A stretch of 64,000 nt of DNA from assembly GCF_947499215.1 (NCBI RefSeq), contig NZ_CANMNI010000001.1, forward strand, positions 62,001 through 126,000, in the 5' to 3' direction. The translations under genes and the position numbers were made by a program. The notes under the pieces were generated by a model. The model saw nothing but the letters and a program-made list of their open reading frames with translations, was not told where the DNA came from and ran no database searches. Source of the DNA: an uncultured Pontibacter sp. GTDB taxonomy: Bacteria > Bacteroidota > Bacteroidia > Cytophagales > Hymenobacteraceae. Positions 18,315-26,692 of this stretch are shown here, one piece after another. Position 1 is the first letter of the stretch. Each line of letters begins with the position of its first letter.

Positions 18315-18342
18315 AAGAGAGCCAGTAACAGCTGGCTCTCTT
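18315..18342 (-). terminator. Intrinsic terminator of the usp-cNMP operon
   Basis: AAGAGAGCCAG pairs with CTGGCTCTCTT around a short loop; read on the minus strand it is followed by a T-rich stretch. It lies 15 bp beyond the stop of the cNMP-binding protein gene. Confidence 0.75.
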
Positions 18343-18356
18343 TCAATGTGGATTTC

Positions 18357-18731
18357 CTACTCGAAGGCAGTGTTGGTATGGGCTGCCTCCCAAATCATTT
18401 GTTTTATCAGGTACAGGCGCAAGGAAGGGTTTAGCTGAATTGCCCGTTGAAGCTCCTGTTTATCTATCCGGATTAAGAATGTTGTTTCTGATGCTAAAGC
18501 CGTAAAGCTGTAGACATCGTTCAGTAAATCGGTGATTCCGAGCAGAAAATCGGGTGGGGCGACAATCTTCTCATCCATATTAGCTGCCGTGCCTTCTAGA
18601 AGGACACTGCCACTCGTGACGAGGTAAAAATAGTATGTTCTTTCCCCCTGCCTAAACAGATAGCTTCCGCTCTCATAGATCGCGGGCTCACCTGTTAGAA
18701 TACCTTGCTCTATAAAATCCCGTATCGGCAT
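18357..18731 (-). CDS. Stand-alone cyclic-nucleotide-binding-fold protein without HTH
   Basis: At 124 residues this is only the Crp/Fnr beta-barrel: YESGSYLFRQGERTYYFYLVTSGSVLL resembles the early barrel strands, and FLLGITDLLNDVYSFTALASETTFLIRID the later ones. The phosphate-binding cassette is poor, and the DNA-binding helix-turn-helix of Crp-type regulators is missing; the frame ends soon after the dimer helix starts. It lies 6 bp after the universal stress protein gene and shares its promoter. It may be a sensor or partner for that protein rather than a transcription factor. Confidence 0.8.
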   Translation of the reverse strand: MPIRDFIEQGILTGEPAIYESGSYLFRQGERTYYFYLVTSGSVLLEGTAANMDEKIVAPPDFLLGITDLLNDVYSFTALASETTFLIRIDKQELQRAIQLNPSLRLYLIKQMIWEAAHTNTAFE

Positions 18732-18737
18732 GATTCC

Positions 18738-19658
18738 CTAGCCTATCAAGTGCTGCCCCACCGTTTGTATTTGGGTTTCTCTCTGTTTTTTTGCACAGTT
18801 CACGCAGCACCCAGAGCAAGGTTTCTTTTTGTGCTGGTGATACGTGAGCAATGGAATCCGTGTATGGAAAGCCATTGTTTTCACGTAATTGCTGCTAAAA
18901 AGTCGCTGCATCAGATAGTTGTCCTGTGTGGCTAAGATCAGCGCGTCAGCACACGCCAGTTCAGCAAACTCGCTGATGCCTTCCAGCACATCTTCTTCCT
19001 CCAATAGCCTGAACTCTACTTTTCGTCCCTTCATCTGTTTTTCCAGTTCCAGCATGGCGGCTTTGTAGGCGCAGAGTTGGGCCCGCTCCTCCTCACCGTA
19101 TACCTGCACCAAGGTTAGCTTGGCCTTAAGCTGCTGTGCAAAATCCGCAATTCGGAAAAGTACGCTTTGCTCTTGGTCAGTAAAATCTGTGGCAAAAACC
19201 AGATGCTTCAGTTTTTTGTAGCGTGCTACCGGCGGTATTACCATGACAGGGCATGATACTAACTCCATGATAGCGGCTGTTTGGTCAGCTGCTACCTCGG
19301 ACAGGCCACTGGGCGCTCTCACTCCGGCGTCCAAGAGCACCAGATCAATCTGGTAGTCCTGTACTACGGACTGGATACTATCGAGCACTTGGCCCGGACG
19401 CACCACACAGTCGAACGGTGCGGCAGCTTTATCAGCTTTGAACTCGCGACTGAAGACACGTTCGGCAAAAGAGCGCAGCTTCTGAATACAGCTGCTTTGC
19501 TGCGTAAATGTCAAGTCGGCAGTTTTGCAGGCATGGAACAGGTATAGCTCCGCGCCTAAGGCATGGGCCAGTTGTCCGGCGTAGTAAAGCAGGTTTTCCC
19601 CCGCCTCGTTCATTTCCAGCGGAACCAGAATGCGTTTTGTTAGCGATAGCGTACTCAT
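18738..19658 (-). CDS. Universal stress protein with tandem USP domains and a cysteine-rich tail
   Basis: The 306-residue protein holds two UspA folds: residues about 8-145 (KRILVPLEMNEAGENLLYYAGQLAHALGAELYLFHA) and 148-280 (KHLVFATDFTDQEQSVLFRIADFA). The first ends with ELVSCPVMVIPP. The C-terminal tail contains CSGCCVNCAKK, a compact four-cysteine cluster that could bind a metal or be redox active; I do not know it from standard USPs. The gene is preceded by paired Fnr-like dyads, and is co-transcribed with the cNMP-fold gene. A role in low-oxygen survival is inferred. Confidence 0.88.
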   Translation of the reverse strand: MSTLSLTKRILVPLEMNEAGENLLYYAGQLAHALGAELYLFHACKTADLTFTQQSSCIQKLRSFAERVFSREFKADKAAAPFDCVVRPGQVLDSIQSVVQDYQIDLVLLDAGVRAPSGLSEVAADQTAAIMELVSCPVMVIPPVARYKKLKHLVFATDFTDQEQSVLFRIADFAQQLKAKLTLVQVYGEEERAQLCAYKAAMLELEKQMKGRKVEFRLLEEEDVLEGISEFAELACADALILATQDNYLMQRLFSSNYVKTMAFHTRIPLLTYHQHKKKPCSGCCVNCAKKQRETQIQTVGQHLIG

Positions 19659-19678
19659 GGTGATTTCTTTTAGTATAG

Positions 19679-19743
19679 TAAAGGTATGGATCGTTCCGTT
19701 GCCAAGCAGTGAGCTGCATCACCCAGAAATGTGACTTTGGTTA
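19679..19743 (-). promoter_or_regulatory. Paired Fnr-like dyads and -7 box of the usp operon
   Basis: On the minus strand the proximal dyad is 19710-19721 (plus-strand TGAGCTGCATCA) and the distal one 19732-19743 (TGACTTTGGTTA), each with one arm mismatch. Centres are 22 bp apart. The -7 box TACCTTTA (19679-19686, minus strand) ends 36.5 bp from the proximal centre, the same spacing as at the cco and nirK promoters. Confidence 0.6.
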
Positions 19744-19760
19744 GTTTTTGCTCTGCTGAC

Positions 19761-20477
19761 CTATTTAGGTTTTGAACAGCAGCTCATCTCAGTTGTATGC
19801 TGAGCCGTCTGTACCACTTTCGGGCTGATATAAGGTATACCCAGTCCCAGTCCGCGCACGATGAATAAGATGGCCAGCGTCATGCCCACATAAGGCACGG
19901 CGCGGTTGAAAATCCCCCTTACCTTTAAGCTTATGAGCTTACCCGATAGGGACACCAGATACATGAGCGGAAAAGTGCCTAGCCCGAACAGTGTCATATA
20001 CAGCATGGCGCCGTCTATACCCGGTGCGCTGATCGCACCGGCAAGGGCGATGTACACGAAGCCACAGGGCAGCAGCCCATTCAGCAGGCCCACTACAAAC
20101 AGAGAGCCGAGTGAATTTTTCTGGAAATAATACCCCAACTGGTGGCGTACCCAGCCCATTGCTCTGTCAGTACCCAACACACTCGATGCCCTTCCCTTCA
20201 TAGCGGCGGGAAGCACCAGTAGCAGGATGATCAGTATACCTGACACAATGGAAACCGTCTGCTGTAGACCCGCCAGCTGCAGTGACTGGCCAAAGGCGCC
20301 TGCCAGCGCTCCGAGTGATGCGTATGTTACGATGCGACCACCATTGTACAGGAGCCGGCCGAGATAGTATCTCCAGCCGGAACTCCCGACAAATGGTAGC
20401 GCCATTGCTATAGGGCCGCACATCCCGACACAATGGAAACTGCCTAATAAACCAAATAGAAATCCTGCCCAGATCAT
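19761..20477 (-). CDS. SafE/UreH-like membrane protein of the cbb3 oxidase cluster
   Basis: The 238-residue protein has six or so helices and starts with the family motif FGLLGSFHCVGMCGPIAMALP, followed later by GLLNGLLPCGFVYIALAGA. These Cys/His/Met pairs recall copper-handling transporters. In many genomes this family (sulfite exporter TauE/SafE-like, sometimes called CcoH2 or UreH-like) sits beside ccoG and fixH and is thought to help copper supply or cytochrome oxidase assembly. Here it follows fixH by 4 bp, so it is the last gene of the ccoG operon. Confidence 0.85.
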   Translation of the reverse strand: MIWAGFLFGLLGSFHCVGMCGPIAMALPFVGSSGWRYYLGRLLYNGGRIVTYASLGALAGAFGQSLQLAGLQQTVSIVSGILIILLLVLPAAMKGRASSVLGTDRAMGWVRHQLGYYFQKNSLGSLFVVGLLNGLLPCGFVYIALAGAISAPGIDGAMLYMTLFGLGTFPLMYLVSLSGKLISLKVRGIFNRAVPYVGMTLAILFIVRGLGLGIPYISPKVVQTAQHTTEMSCCSKPK

Positions 20478-20481
20478 GGAT

Positions 20482-20949
20482 TTACTTTATTTGGATTGTT
20501 TTCTCTGAATAGTATGCTTCTTCTCCGTCGCTAAAGTTCACGCGAACTTTCCAAAGGCCTTTCTCCAGATCCTCTGCTTCTATGAGCTGGCTGTGGTCAC
20601 GGCCCAGTGCCATCGGCAGCTGCTTGTCCAGCTTGTCGTCCGACGGACGAAACAATGTGATCGTGCCGCTTACCTTTTTTTCGCTGTAAGTAGCCGGCAA
20701 TTGCAGCAGGATGGTTCCAGCTTCCGCATTATAGTTGACCATTACATCGCCTAAAGCCTGCGTGCGGCGCACGCGGTCAATCTGATCTTGATAGGCGATC
20801 TCCTGTGCATAGTAGTCTTTGCTGACAAGGTCCACGTCTTGATTCATGGCCTGAATCACGAAGAAGACAATGTAGCCCATAAAGGACACCAGTCCGATAA
20901 CGATGGCATAAGGCCAGAAGGTGAATTTTTTATTTTTATCAGTTTCCAT
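20482..20949 (-). CDS. ccoH: FixH/CcoH family protein
   Basis: The 155-residue protein has a single N-terminal membrane helix (WPYAIVIGLVSFMGYIVFFVIQA) and a periplasmic domain with DLVSKDYYAQEIAYQDQIDR, the typical FixH segment. FixH/CcoH assists assembly of cbb3 oxidase. It lies between ccoG and the SafE-like gene in the same operon. Confidence 0.9.
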   Translation of the reverse strand: METDKNKKFTFWPYAIVIGLVSFMGYIVFFVIQAMNQDVDLVSKDYYAQEIAYQDQIDRVRRTQALGDVMVNYNAEAGTILLQLPATYSEKKVSGTITLFRPSDDKLDKQLPMALGRDHSQLIEAEDLEKGLWKVRVNFSDGEEAYYSEKTIQIK

Positions 20950-20999
20950 GATGAATGCTCGCTAATTGTTGCTTTTGAATTGGATTGCCCAATTTAACT

Positions 21000-22403
21000 T
21001 TACTTGGCCGGGCCAAGGAATTTGGTATCCTGTACCGTAATTAGTTCATCGCCGTGATACACCCCGATTTCTATCTTAGAGTTCATGCCCTGCAGCCGCC
21101 CCTGCGGAATCTCGGCGAAAAACACGCCATCGGCTTTGCCCTGCGCTGGCAGCACTAAACTGCTACCGACCACCCGGATGGTTCCGTCTGTGTTATGCAG
21201 TTTGAGCGTGAGCGGCATGTCTTCATTGGTCTTGTTGATGACAGAGATGTTGTAAAGGTTCTTCACCGTACCCTGCGTAGTTTTCTGATAGAGCTGCCCC
21301 GGGGTGCGCAGGATGGTAGCCTCCGCATCGTCTCGGGTTAGCAAAAGGGTGGTAAGCGCAACAAGCAACAGCATGAGTACGGAACTGTAACCCATTACCC
21401 GAGGTGTGAAGAATTTCCATTTGCGTCCATCAGCTATTGCCTCTTCAGAGTCGTAGCGTATAAGGCCCTCCGGCTTGTCGATCATGCGCATGATGTCATC
21501 GCAGGCGTCCATACAGGCCGTGCAGTTAATACACTCCAACTGCGTGCCGTTGCGGATGTCTATACCTGTAGGGCATACCTGCACACACTGAAAGCAGTCG
21601 ATACAGTCTCCTTCGGTTCGCTCCTGTCCTTTGCGCAGTTTGCCGCGTGGTTCTCCGCGCTTGTAGTCATAGGCCACTACCACGCTTTTCTTATCAAGCA
21701 TCACACCCTGAAGGCGGCCATAGGGACAGGCAATCGTACAAACCTGTTCCCGGAAATAGGCAAACACCCAGTAGAAAACTCCGGTAAAAACCAGCATGGT
21801 GCCAAAACCAGCTAAGTGGTTCATGGGGTTATCGGTAATGATCTCTTTGAGCGCATCTATACCGATAATATATGCTAAGAAGGTATTGGCGATAAGGAAG
21901 GAGATCAGCAGGAAAATAGCTGTCTTAGTGCCTTTTTTAAATATTTTCTCCCCATTCCAAGGCATTTTGTCCAAGGCGCGCTGTTTGGTATAGTCCCCTT
22001 CGATCAGGTACTCAATGCGCCGGAACACCATTTCTAGAAAAATAGTCTGCGGGCATACCCAGCCACAGAAAAGACGGCCGTACACAACCGTGAAAAGAAT
22101 GATGAAGACGACCAGTGCCAAGAAGGCCAGCACCAGAATAAAGAAGTCCTGCGGCCAGAAAAGGATACCGAAGATTACAAACTTGCGCTCTACCACATTG
22201 AGCATGAGCAGTGGCAAACCGTTGATCTTGATGAAGGGTCCAGCGAAAAGAAAGGCAAGCAAGCCGTAGCTCACCCACTTCCGGTAATCATAGAATTTGC
22301 CTTTCGGCTTTTTAGGGTATATCCATACCCTCTTCCCATGCTCGTCAACTGTCGAGATGTGGTCCCGGAACTCCTCCGGAGATGTCTGCAATTTAGTTGC
22401 CAT
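21000..22403 (-). CDS. ccoG: Cytochrome c oxidase accessory protein CcoG (FixG)
   Basis: The 467-residue protein has several membrane helices, a CGWVCPQTIFLEMVFRRIE motif, and two ferredoxin-type clusters: CIDCFQCVQVCPTGIDIRNGT is 8 Cys-rich with the following CINCTACMDACDDIM, giving two 4Fe-4S sites. The C-terminal periplasmic domain is the FixG immunoglobulin-like fold. CcoG is a copper reductase that feeds cbb3 oxidase maturation. It is the first gene of a ccoG-ccoH-SafE operon with its own paired-dyad promoter. Confidence 0.95.
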   Translation of the reverse strand: MATKLQTSPEEFRDHISTVDEHGKRVWIYPKKPKGKFYDYRKWVSYGLLAFLFAGPFIKINGLPLLMLNVVERKFVIFGILFWPQDFFILVLAFLALVVFIILFTVVYGRLFCGWVCPQTIFLEMVFRRIEYLIEGDYTKQRALDKMPWNGEKIFKKGTKTAIFLLISFLIANTFLAYIIGIDALKEIITDNPMNHLAGFGTMLVFTGVFYWVFAYFREQVCTIACPYGRLQGVMLDKKSVVVAYDYKRGEPRGKLRKGQERTEGDCIDCFQCVQVCPTGIDIRNGTQLECINCTACMDACDDIMRMIDKPEGLIRYDSEEAIADGRKWKFFTPRVMGYSSVLMLLLVALTTLLLTRDDAEATILRTPGQLYQKTTQGTVKNLYNISVINKTNEDMPLTLKLHNTDGTIRVVGSSLVLPAQGKADGVFFAEIPQGRLQGMNSKIEIGVYHGDELITVQDTKFLGPAK

Positions 22404-22489
22404 GGCAGTTTAATTTGTGCGGATATTAATCCTGCCTGTTATAAAATATGAAAATGCCGAGAGTCTAAAAGTATCTCTCTTTGCTTTTA

Positions 22490-22554
22490 CAAAATTCCGC
22501 ATTTGGCTGCTCCAAAAAGATGACGCAAGTCATTTTCCGGAGTGATAGTCATCA
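22490..22554 (-). promoter_or_regulatory. Paired Fnr-like dyads and -7 box of ccoG
   Basis: The proximal dyad TGACGCAAGTCA (22521-22532) and the distal dyad TGATAGTCATCA (22543-22554) have perfect arms and centres 22 bp apart. On the minus strand GAATTTTG (22490-22497) is a 7/8 match to TAnnTTTG and ends 36.5 bp from the proximal centre. This places the proximal site near -41, as for class II activation by Fnr proteins. Confidence 0.75.
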
Positions 22555-22569
22555 GTAATGGGAAAAATT

Positions 22570-22607
22570 AAAAAGGCAGGCACTCATTGCTGAATGCCTG
22601 CCTTTTT
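22570..22607 (-). terminator. Intrinsic terminator of the ccoNOQP operon
   Basis: AAAAAGGCAGGCA pairs with TGCCTGCCTTTTT around a 12-base loop, 16 bp beyond the ccoP stop codon. It insulates ccoNOQP from the ccoG promoter, which begins 16 bp away. Confidence 0.85.
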
Positions 22608-22622
22608 CTGATCTGTAAATTA

Positions 22623-23813
22623 CTACTCCTTCTCCCCTTGCGCCTCTTTGGCGTTTGGCGGGTTCGTGCCTTGCAGCGAGAGAATGTAACTGCTAACCTC
22701 GAGCATCTGGTCTTTGGTCAGCTTGCCCTGCCAAGGCACCATGCCCTTGCTTGGCACACCGAATTTCACTGTCTTGAAAATGTCGTTCACATCGCCACCG
22801 TGGATCCAGTACTCGTCAGTAAGGTTAGGTCCTACGGTACCTTCTCCAGCCTGACCGTGACAGGCCGCACAGTTCTGTATGTAGAGCGATTTGCCGGACT
22901 CCAGAGCGGAGGCATCAGTCAGTACTTCAAAGTTTGTCACTGCATTCGGGTCTTCCACATTCTGAGACGCGATGAGCGCTGCCTGCTGCATTTCCATTTC
23001 ATACTCCTCTATCTGTAGGGCTCCTGTTCTGAACACGTGGTAGTGCAGCATATAGCCCACTGCGAACACAATGGATACATAGAACATATACTTCCACCAA
23101 GGTGGCAGGTCATTGTCATACTCCTGTATGCCATCGAAATCGTGTGTGGAGTGAATCACGTCTTTCGCCTTGCCGGTCATAACAGTGGTATCTCCGCTCA
23201 GCAGGGCATACATACGTCCTGAGAAAGTAGCTTGGAATTCCTCGTCTTTAAGCGAGTCGCCCATCATCGGAATGATCAGACGGAAGAGCATCACCAGCAC
23301 GAATACTATCAGTAGGATGATAAGGGCAACCAAGCCGTAGATGAAGTGCACAATAGGCGGCAGATCCATAAAGGCAACCTCCTGTGGTGCAGCCGGTGTC
23401 ACTACCTCTGTGGTAGCGGCCGGTGCTTCTGCTGTTACAGGTGCAGCGGCGCTTGCCTCCTTGATATAGGCGATCACATGGTTGATGTCCTCATCAGAAA
23501 GGGAGCCTTCAAAAGCAGGCATCGGCATTTTCTTGAATTGCTCATACACAGCCACCGCATCTTCGTCACCGGACTGGATGAGGGCCTGTGAGTTCTTGAT
23601 GAATTTGACCAGCCATTCGTCGCCTCGTCGCTCGTGCACATCTTTCAATGCAGGACCTACAACATCGGCATCCATACTGTGGCAGGCGGCGCAGTTGCCT
23701 TCAAAAATTTTCTTTCCTTGCACTGCGTCCTGAGCCATTGCCGAAGCGCCGGTCATTAAGAACAGGCCAGCCGCTAGGGCTAGGGTTTTGAGTTTGTGGA
23801 GTGGAGTTCTCAT
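22623..23813 (-). CDS. ccoP: cbb3-type cytochrome c oxidase subunit III (CcoP), di-heme
   Basis: The 396-residue protein begins with a signal peptide, then a first cytochrome c domain with CAACHSM near residue 40, followed by two membrane helices (VHFIYGLVALIILLIVFVLVMLF and WKYMFYVSIVFAVGYML) and a second cytochrome c domain with CAACHGQ near 315, ending in the axial Met segment SKGMVPWQGKLT. The extra N-terminal heme domain before the CcoP membrane anchor differs from the proteobacterial order, in which both hemes follow the helix. Its start overlaps the ccoQ stop by 4 bp. Confidence 0.93.
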   Translation of the reverse strand: MRTPLHKLKTLALAAGLFLMTGASAMAQDAVQGKKIFEGNCAACHSMDADVVGPALKDVHERRGDEWLVKFIKNSQALIQSGDEDAVAVYEQFKKMPMPAFEGSLSDEDINHVIAYIKEASAAAPVTAEAPAATTEVVTPAAPQEVAFMDLPPIVHFIYGLVALIILLIVFVLVMLFRLIIPMMGDSLKDEEFQATFSGRMYALLSGDTTVMTGKAKDVIHSTHDFDGIQEYDNDLPPWWKYMFYVSIVFAVGYMLHYHVFRTGALQIEEYEMEMQQAALIASQNVEDPNAVTNFEVLTDASALESGKSLYIQNCAACHGQAGEGTVGPNLTDEYWIHGGDVNDIFKTVKFGVPSKGMVPWQGKLTKDQMLEVSSYILSLQGTNPPNAKEAQGEKE

Positions 23814-24004
23814 TGTCTGTTACCTCCTATTGTTTGATCTTGATCTTCGTCTGCACAGGCGAAGCTGCTCATGTTGCTTACATATTTCTTATCCATCAGG
23901 GCTACATAAAGGAGAAGACCCAAGAAGAACACAAAGAAGATCGTGAAGGATATGAGCGGGTATATTTCGATGCCGTCTATGGCTTGTAATACGTTCTTAT
24001 ACAT
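23810..24004 (-). CDS. ccoQ: Small cbb3 oxidase subunit, CcoQ-like
   Basis: A 64-residue protein with one membrane helix (ISFTIFFVFFLGLLLYVAL) and a short polar tail. Position between ccoNO and ccoP, the 4-bp ATGA overlap with ccoP and the size identify it as the CcoQ-like subunit although sequence conservation is low. Confidence 0.8.
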   Translation of the reverse strand: MYKNVLQAIDGIEIYPLISFTIFFVFFLGLLLYVALMDKKYVSNMSSFACADEDQDQTIGGNRQ

Positions 24005-24094
24005 TGTCTTAGACTTTTTTGACTCTCAGACTTTGTGACAAAGGACTTCAGTTTGCTCATCTGTCCTTTGTCATTTAGTCTGTTGTCAGGTTCA

Positions 24095-26281
24095 CTATTC
24101 TTCTACTTCTTCAGCTTTCACCTTAATGTCCGTACCCAGACGCTGCAGGTAGGCGATCATGGCGACGATCTCGCTTTCCGGGCGTACTTCGAGCCCTTCT
24201 TTAGCCAAGTCCGCTGTGATCTCTCGTGCCTGATTCATCAGTTCTTGGTTCGCATTGGCGATGTACTCATCTTCGTAAGGCACACCCAGTTGCTTCAATA
24301 CTTTCAGTTTCGCTTCTGTCGTGGTCAGGTCCACGTCCTGCTCAAACAACCAAGGGTAGGCCGGCATAATAGAGCCCGGAGACATAGAAGTTGGGTCGAG
24401 CATGTGGTGGTAGTGCCAGCTGTGCGGATACTTGCCACCCACTCTGTGAAGATCCGGACCGGTACGCTTAGAGCCCCACAGGAAGTTGTGGTCGTACACG
24501 AACTCACCTGCTTTGGAATACTCACCGTAGCGCTCTGTCTCCGATCTGAATGGACGCACCATTTGCGTATGGCAGTTCACACAACCCTCTTTGATGTACA
24601 GGTCACGCCCCTGTAGCTCGAGCGAGGTATAAGGCTTCACGCTGGCGATGGTTGGCACGTTTGACTTGATCACGAAGGCAGGTATAAACTCTACCAGACC
24701 ACCGATCAGAATCGCTACAGTTGCCCAGATAGCCATTTGCGTAGGGCGTTTTTCGATCCAGCTGTGCCAGTGACCGGCATTGTGGCTCACTTCTTTCACT
24801 ACCGGAGGAGCAATTGCCGCCTCGTTCGCCTCCAAAGCGCCAGACTTAGCCGTCTTATACAGGTTGTAAATCATCAGGAACACACCGCTCAGGTATAGCA
24901 AGCCGCCAACACCGCGCAGGTAGTACATAGGAACGATTTGCAGCACAGTCTCCAAGAAGTTAGAATACTGCAGGGTGCCTTCCGCTGTGAACTCTTTCCA
25001 CATCAGGCCTTGAGTGAAACCAGCCCAGTACATTGGGATGGCATAGAATAGGATACCCAGTGTGCCCAACCAGAAGTGTGCGTTGGCAAGCTTCTTAGAG
25101 TGTAATTGCGTTTTGTAAAGACGGGGGAACAACCAGTACAGCATCGCGAATGTCAGGAAGCCGTTCCAGCCCAGCGCACCTACGTGCACGTGTGCTACGA
25201 TCCAGTCAGTAAAGTGCGCGATGGCGTTTACGTTCTTCAGCGACAGCATCGGACCTTCAAATGTCGCCATACCGTAAGCAGTGATGGCAACCACCATGAA
25301 CTTCAGTACAGGTTCGTCACGCACTTTGTCCCAAGCGCCACGAAGCGTTAACAGACCGTTGATCATACCACCCCAGCTAGGAGCGATCAGCATCACAGAG
25401 AACACAACGCCCAGTGACTGCGCCCAGTCAGGCAGTGAGGTATAAAGTAAGTGGTGCGGACCAGCCCAAATGTAAATGAAGATCAGCGACCAGAAGTGTA
25501 TAATGGAAAGTCTGTAGGAGTATACCGGACGGTTGGCAGCCTTAGGCAGGAAGTAGTACATCAGGCCCAAGAACGGTGTGGTCAGGAAGAACGCAACCGC
25601 GTTGTGGCCATACCACCACTGTACCAGCGCATCCTGCACCCCGGCGTAGCCAGAGTAGCTTTTCCAGAATGTTACCGGCAGTTCGTATGAGTTTACAATG
25701 TGCAGTACCGCTACGGTCAGGAATGTGGCAATGTAGAACCAGATGGCTACGTACATGTGCTTCTCACGACGTTTTGCAATAGTACCGAACATATTCCAGC
25801 CGAATACTACCCATACCAAGGTAATGGCGATGTCAATCGGCCACTCAAGCTCCGCATACTCTTTAGAAGTTGTGATGCCCAGCGGAAGTGTGATCAGAGC
25901 GGCTACGATAATCAGCTGCCAGCCCCAAAAGTTCAGCTTACTAAGTTTATCGCTGTACATGCGCGACTTACAGAGGCGCTGCAGCGAGTAGTACACACCC
26001 ATGAAGATGGCGTTACCCACGAAGGCGAAGATCACCGCATTGGTGTGTAGTGGCCTGATACGGCCGAAAGTCGTGTACTGGTTGCCCATGTTCACGTCGG
26101 GGTTTGCGAGCTGAAACGCGATCAGGGTACCGATGATCATACCGGCTACGCCCCAGAACACGGTGGCTATACCAAAGTCGCGAACGATCTTGTTGTCGTA
26201 GAAAAAGGATTCCGAGACCCCTGAATCCTGCCCCACCCGTTGCGGTGAGCCCTCTAAGACAGATGCTACATTAGTTGACAT
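24095..26281 (-). CDS. ccoNO: Fused cbb3-type cytochrome c oxidase subunits I and II (CcoN-CcoO)
   Basis: The 728-residue protein joins the 12-helix catalytic subunit (residues about 25-480) to the membrane-anchored mono-heme cytochrome c subunit (about 510-728). CcoN features are the CuB histidine in WYGHNAVAF near 225, the His pair in AGPHHL and the heme ligands in AHVHVGALGW. CcoO has CVNCHTQMVRPFRSE near 567 and a Met region MSPGSIMPAYPWL. It reduces O2 to water with high affinity and pumps protons. The fusion is common in Bacteroidota. Paired Fnr-like dyads precede it. Confidence 0.95.
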   Translation of the reverse strand: MSTNVASVLEGSPQRVGQDSGVSESFFYDNKIVRDFGIATVFWGVAGMIIGTLIAFQLANPDVNMGNQYTTFGRIRPLHTNAVIFAFVGNAIFMGVYYSLQRLCKSRMYSDKLSKLNFWGWQLIIVAALITLPLGITTSKEYAELEWPIDIAITLVWVVFGWNMFGTIAKRREKHMYVAIWFYIATFLTVAVLHIVNSYELPVTFWKSYSGYAGVQDALVQWWYGHNAVAFFLTTPFLGLMYYFLPKAANRPVYSYRLSIIHFWSLIFIYIWAGPHHLLYTSLPDWAQSLGVVFSVMLIAPSWGGMINGLLTLRGAWDKVRDEPVLKFMVVAITAYGMATFEGPMLSLKNVNAIAHFTDWIVAHVHVGALGWNGFLTFAMLYWLFPRLYKTQLHSKKLANAHFWLGTLGILFYAIPMYWAGFTQGLMWKEFTAEGTLQYSNFLETVLQIVPMYYLRGVGGLLYLSGVFLMIYNLYKTAKSGALEANEAAIAPPVVKEVSHNAGHWHSWIEKRPTQMAIWATVAILIGGLVEFIPAFVIKSNVPTIASVKPYTSLELQGRDLYIKEGCVNCHTQMVRPFRSETERYGEYSKAGEFVYDHNFLWGSKRTGPDLHRVGGKYPHSWHYHHMLDPTSMSPGSIMPAYPWLFEQDVDLTTTEAKLKVLKQLGVPYEDEYIANANQELMNQAREITADLAKEGLEVRPESEIVAMIAYLQRLGTDIKVKAEEVEE

Positions 26282-26346
26282 GTGCGGTGTCCTCCATTGG
26301 TTAAGGTGTGTTGAGTATTATTGTTTGTTTTATTATTAATCATGTG

Positions 26347-26411
26347 CAAAATTCATAATTCAGCCTCTCCAAAAAGATGACTAATGTCATTCTTCGAGGT
26401 GATTGTCATCA
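26347..26411 (-). promoter_or_regulatory. Paired Fnr-like dyads and -7 box of ccoNO
   Basis: Proximal dyad TGACTAATGTCA (26378-26389), distal dyad TGATTGTCATCA (26400-26411), both with perfect arms, centres 22 bp apart. The minus-strand box GAATTTTG (26347-26354) ends 36.5 bp from the proximal centre. The spacer to the -7 box also resembles that of ccoG (shared CTCCAAAAAGATGAC). Confidence 0.75.
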
Positions 26412-26425
26412 GTAATCGAGCTGAC

Positions 26426-26611
26426 TTATTTCTGTTTTTGGCTTAACTTATCTGTTTTAGGCCCGGCATTGAACTCGTTTTCGAAGAGCATGCGCACAGC
26501 CGGCGTGTAATCGTCGTCGTACTGACCGGAGCGCACTGCCCACAGGAAGGCGGCTAAGAAGCCAGCAGCTACAAGCACACTTATGGCGATGAGAATAAAG
26601 ATGATATACAT
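26426..26611 (-). CDS. ccoS: cbb3 oxidase assembly protein CcoS
   Basis: A 61-residue protein with one N-terminal helix (IIFILIAISVLVAAGFLAAFLWAV) followed by the CcoS hallmark SGQYDDDYTPAVRMLFEN. CcoS is needed to insert cofactors into CcoN. It follows ccoI by 81 bp and precedes the ccoNO promoter. Confidence 0.92.
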   Translation of the reverse strand: MYIIFILIAISVLVAAGFLAAFLWAVRSGQYDDDYTPAVRMLFENEFNAGPKTDKLSQKQK

Positions 26612-26692
26612 AACTTATTGAGTTCTGAGTTTAGAGTTCTGTGTCCTGAGTTATTTTCAATTCCTCATTCTTCATTATTTAATCCTAATTGA

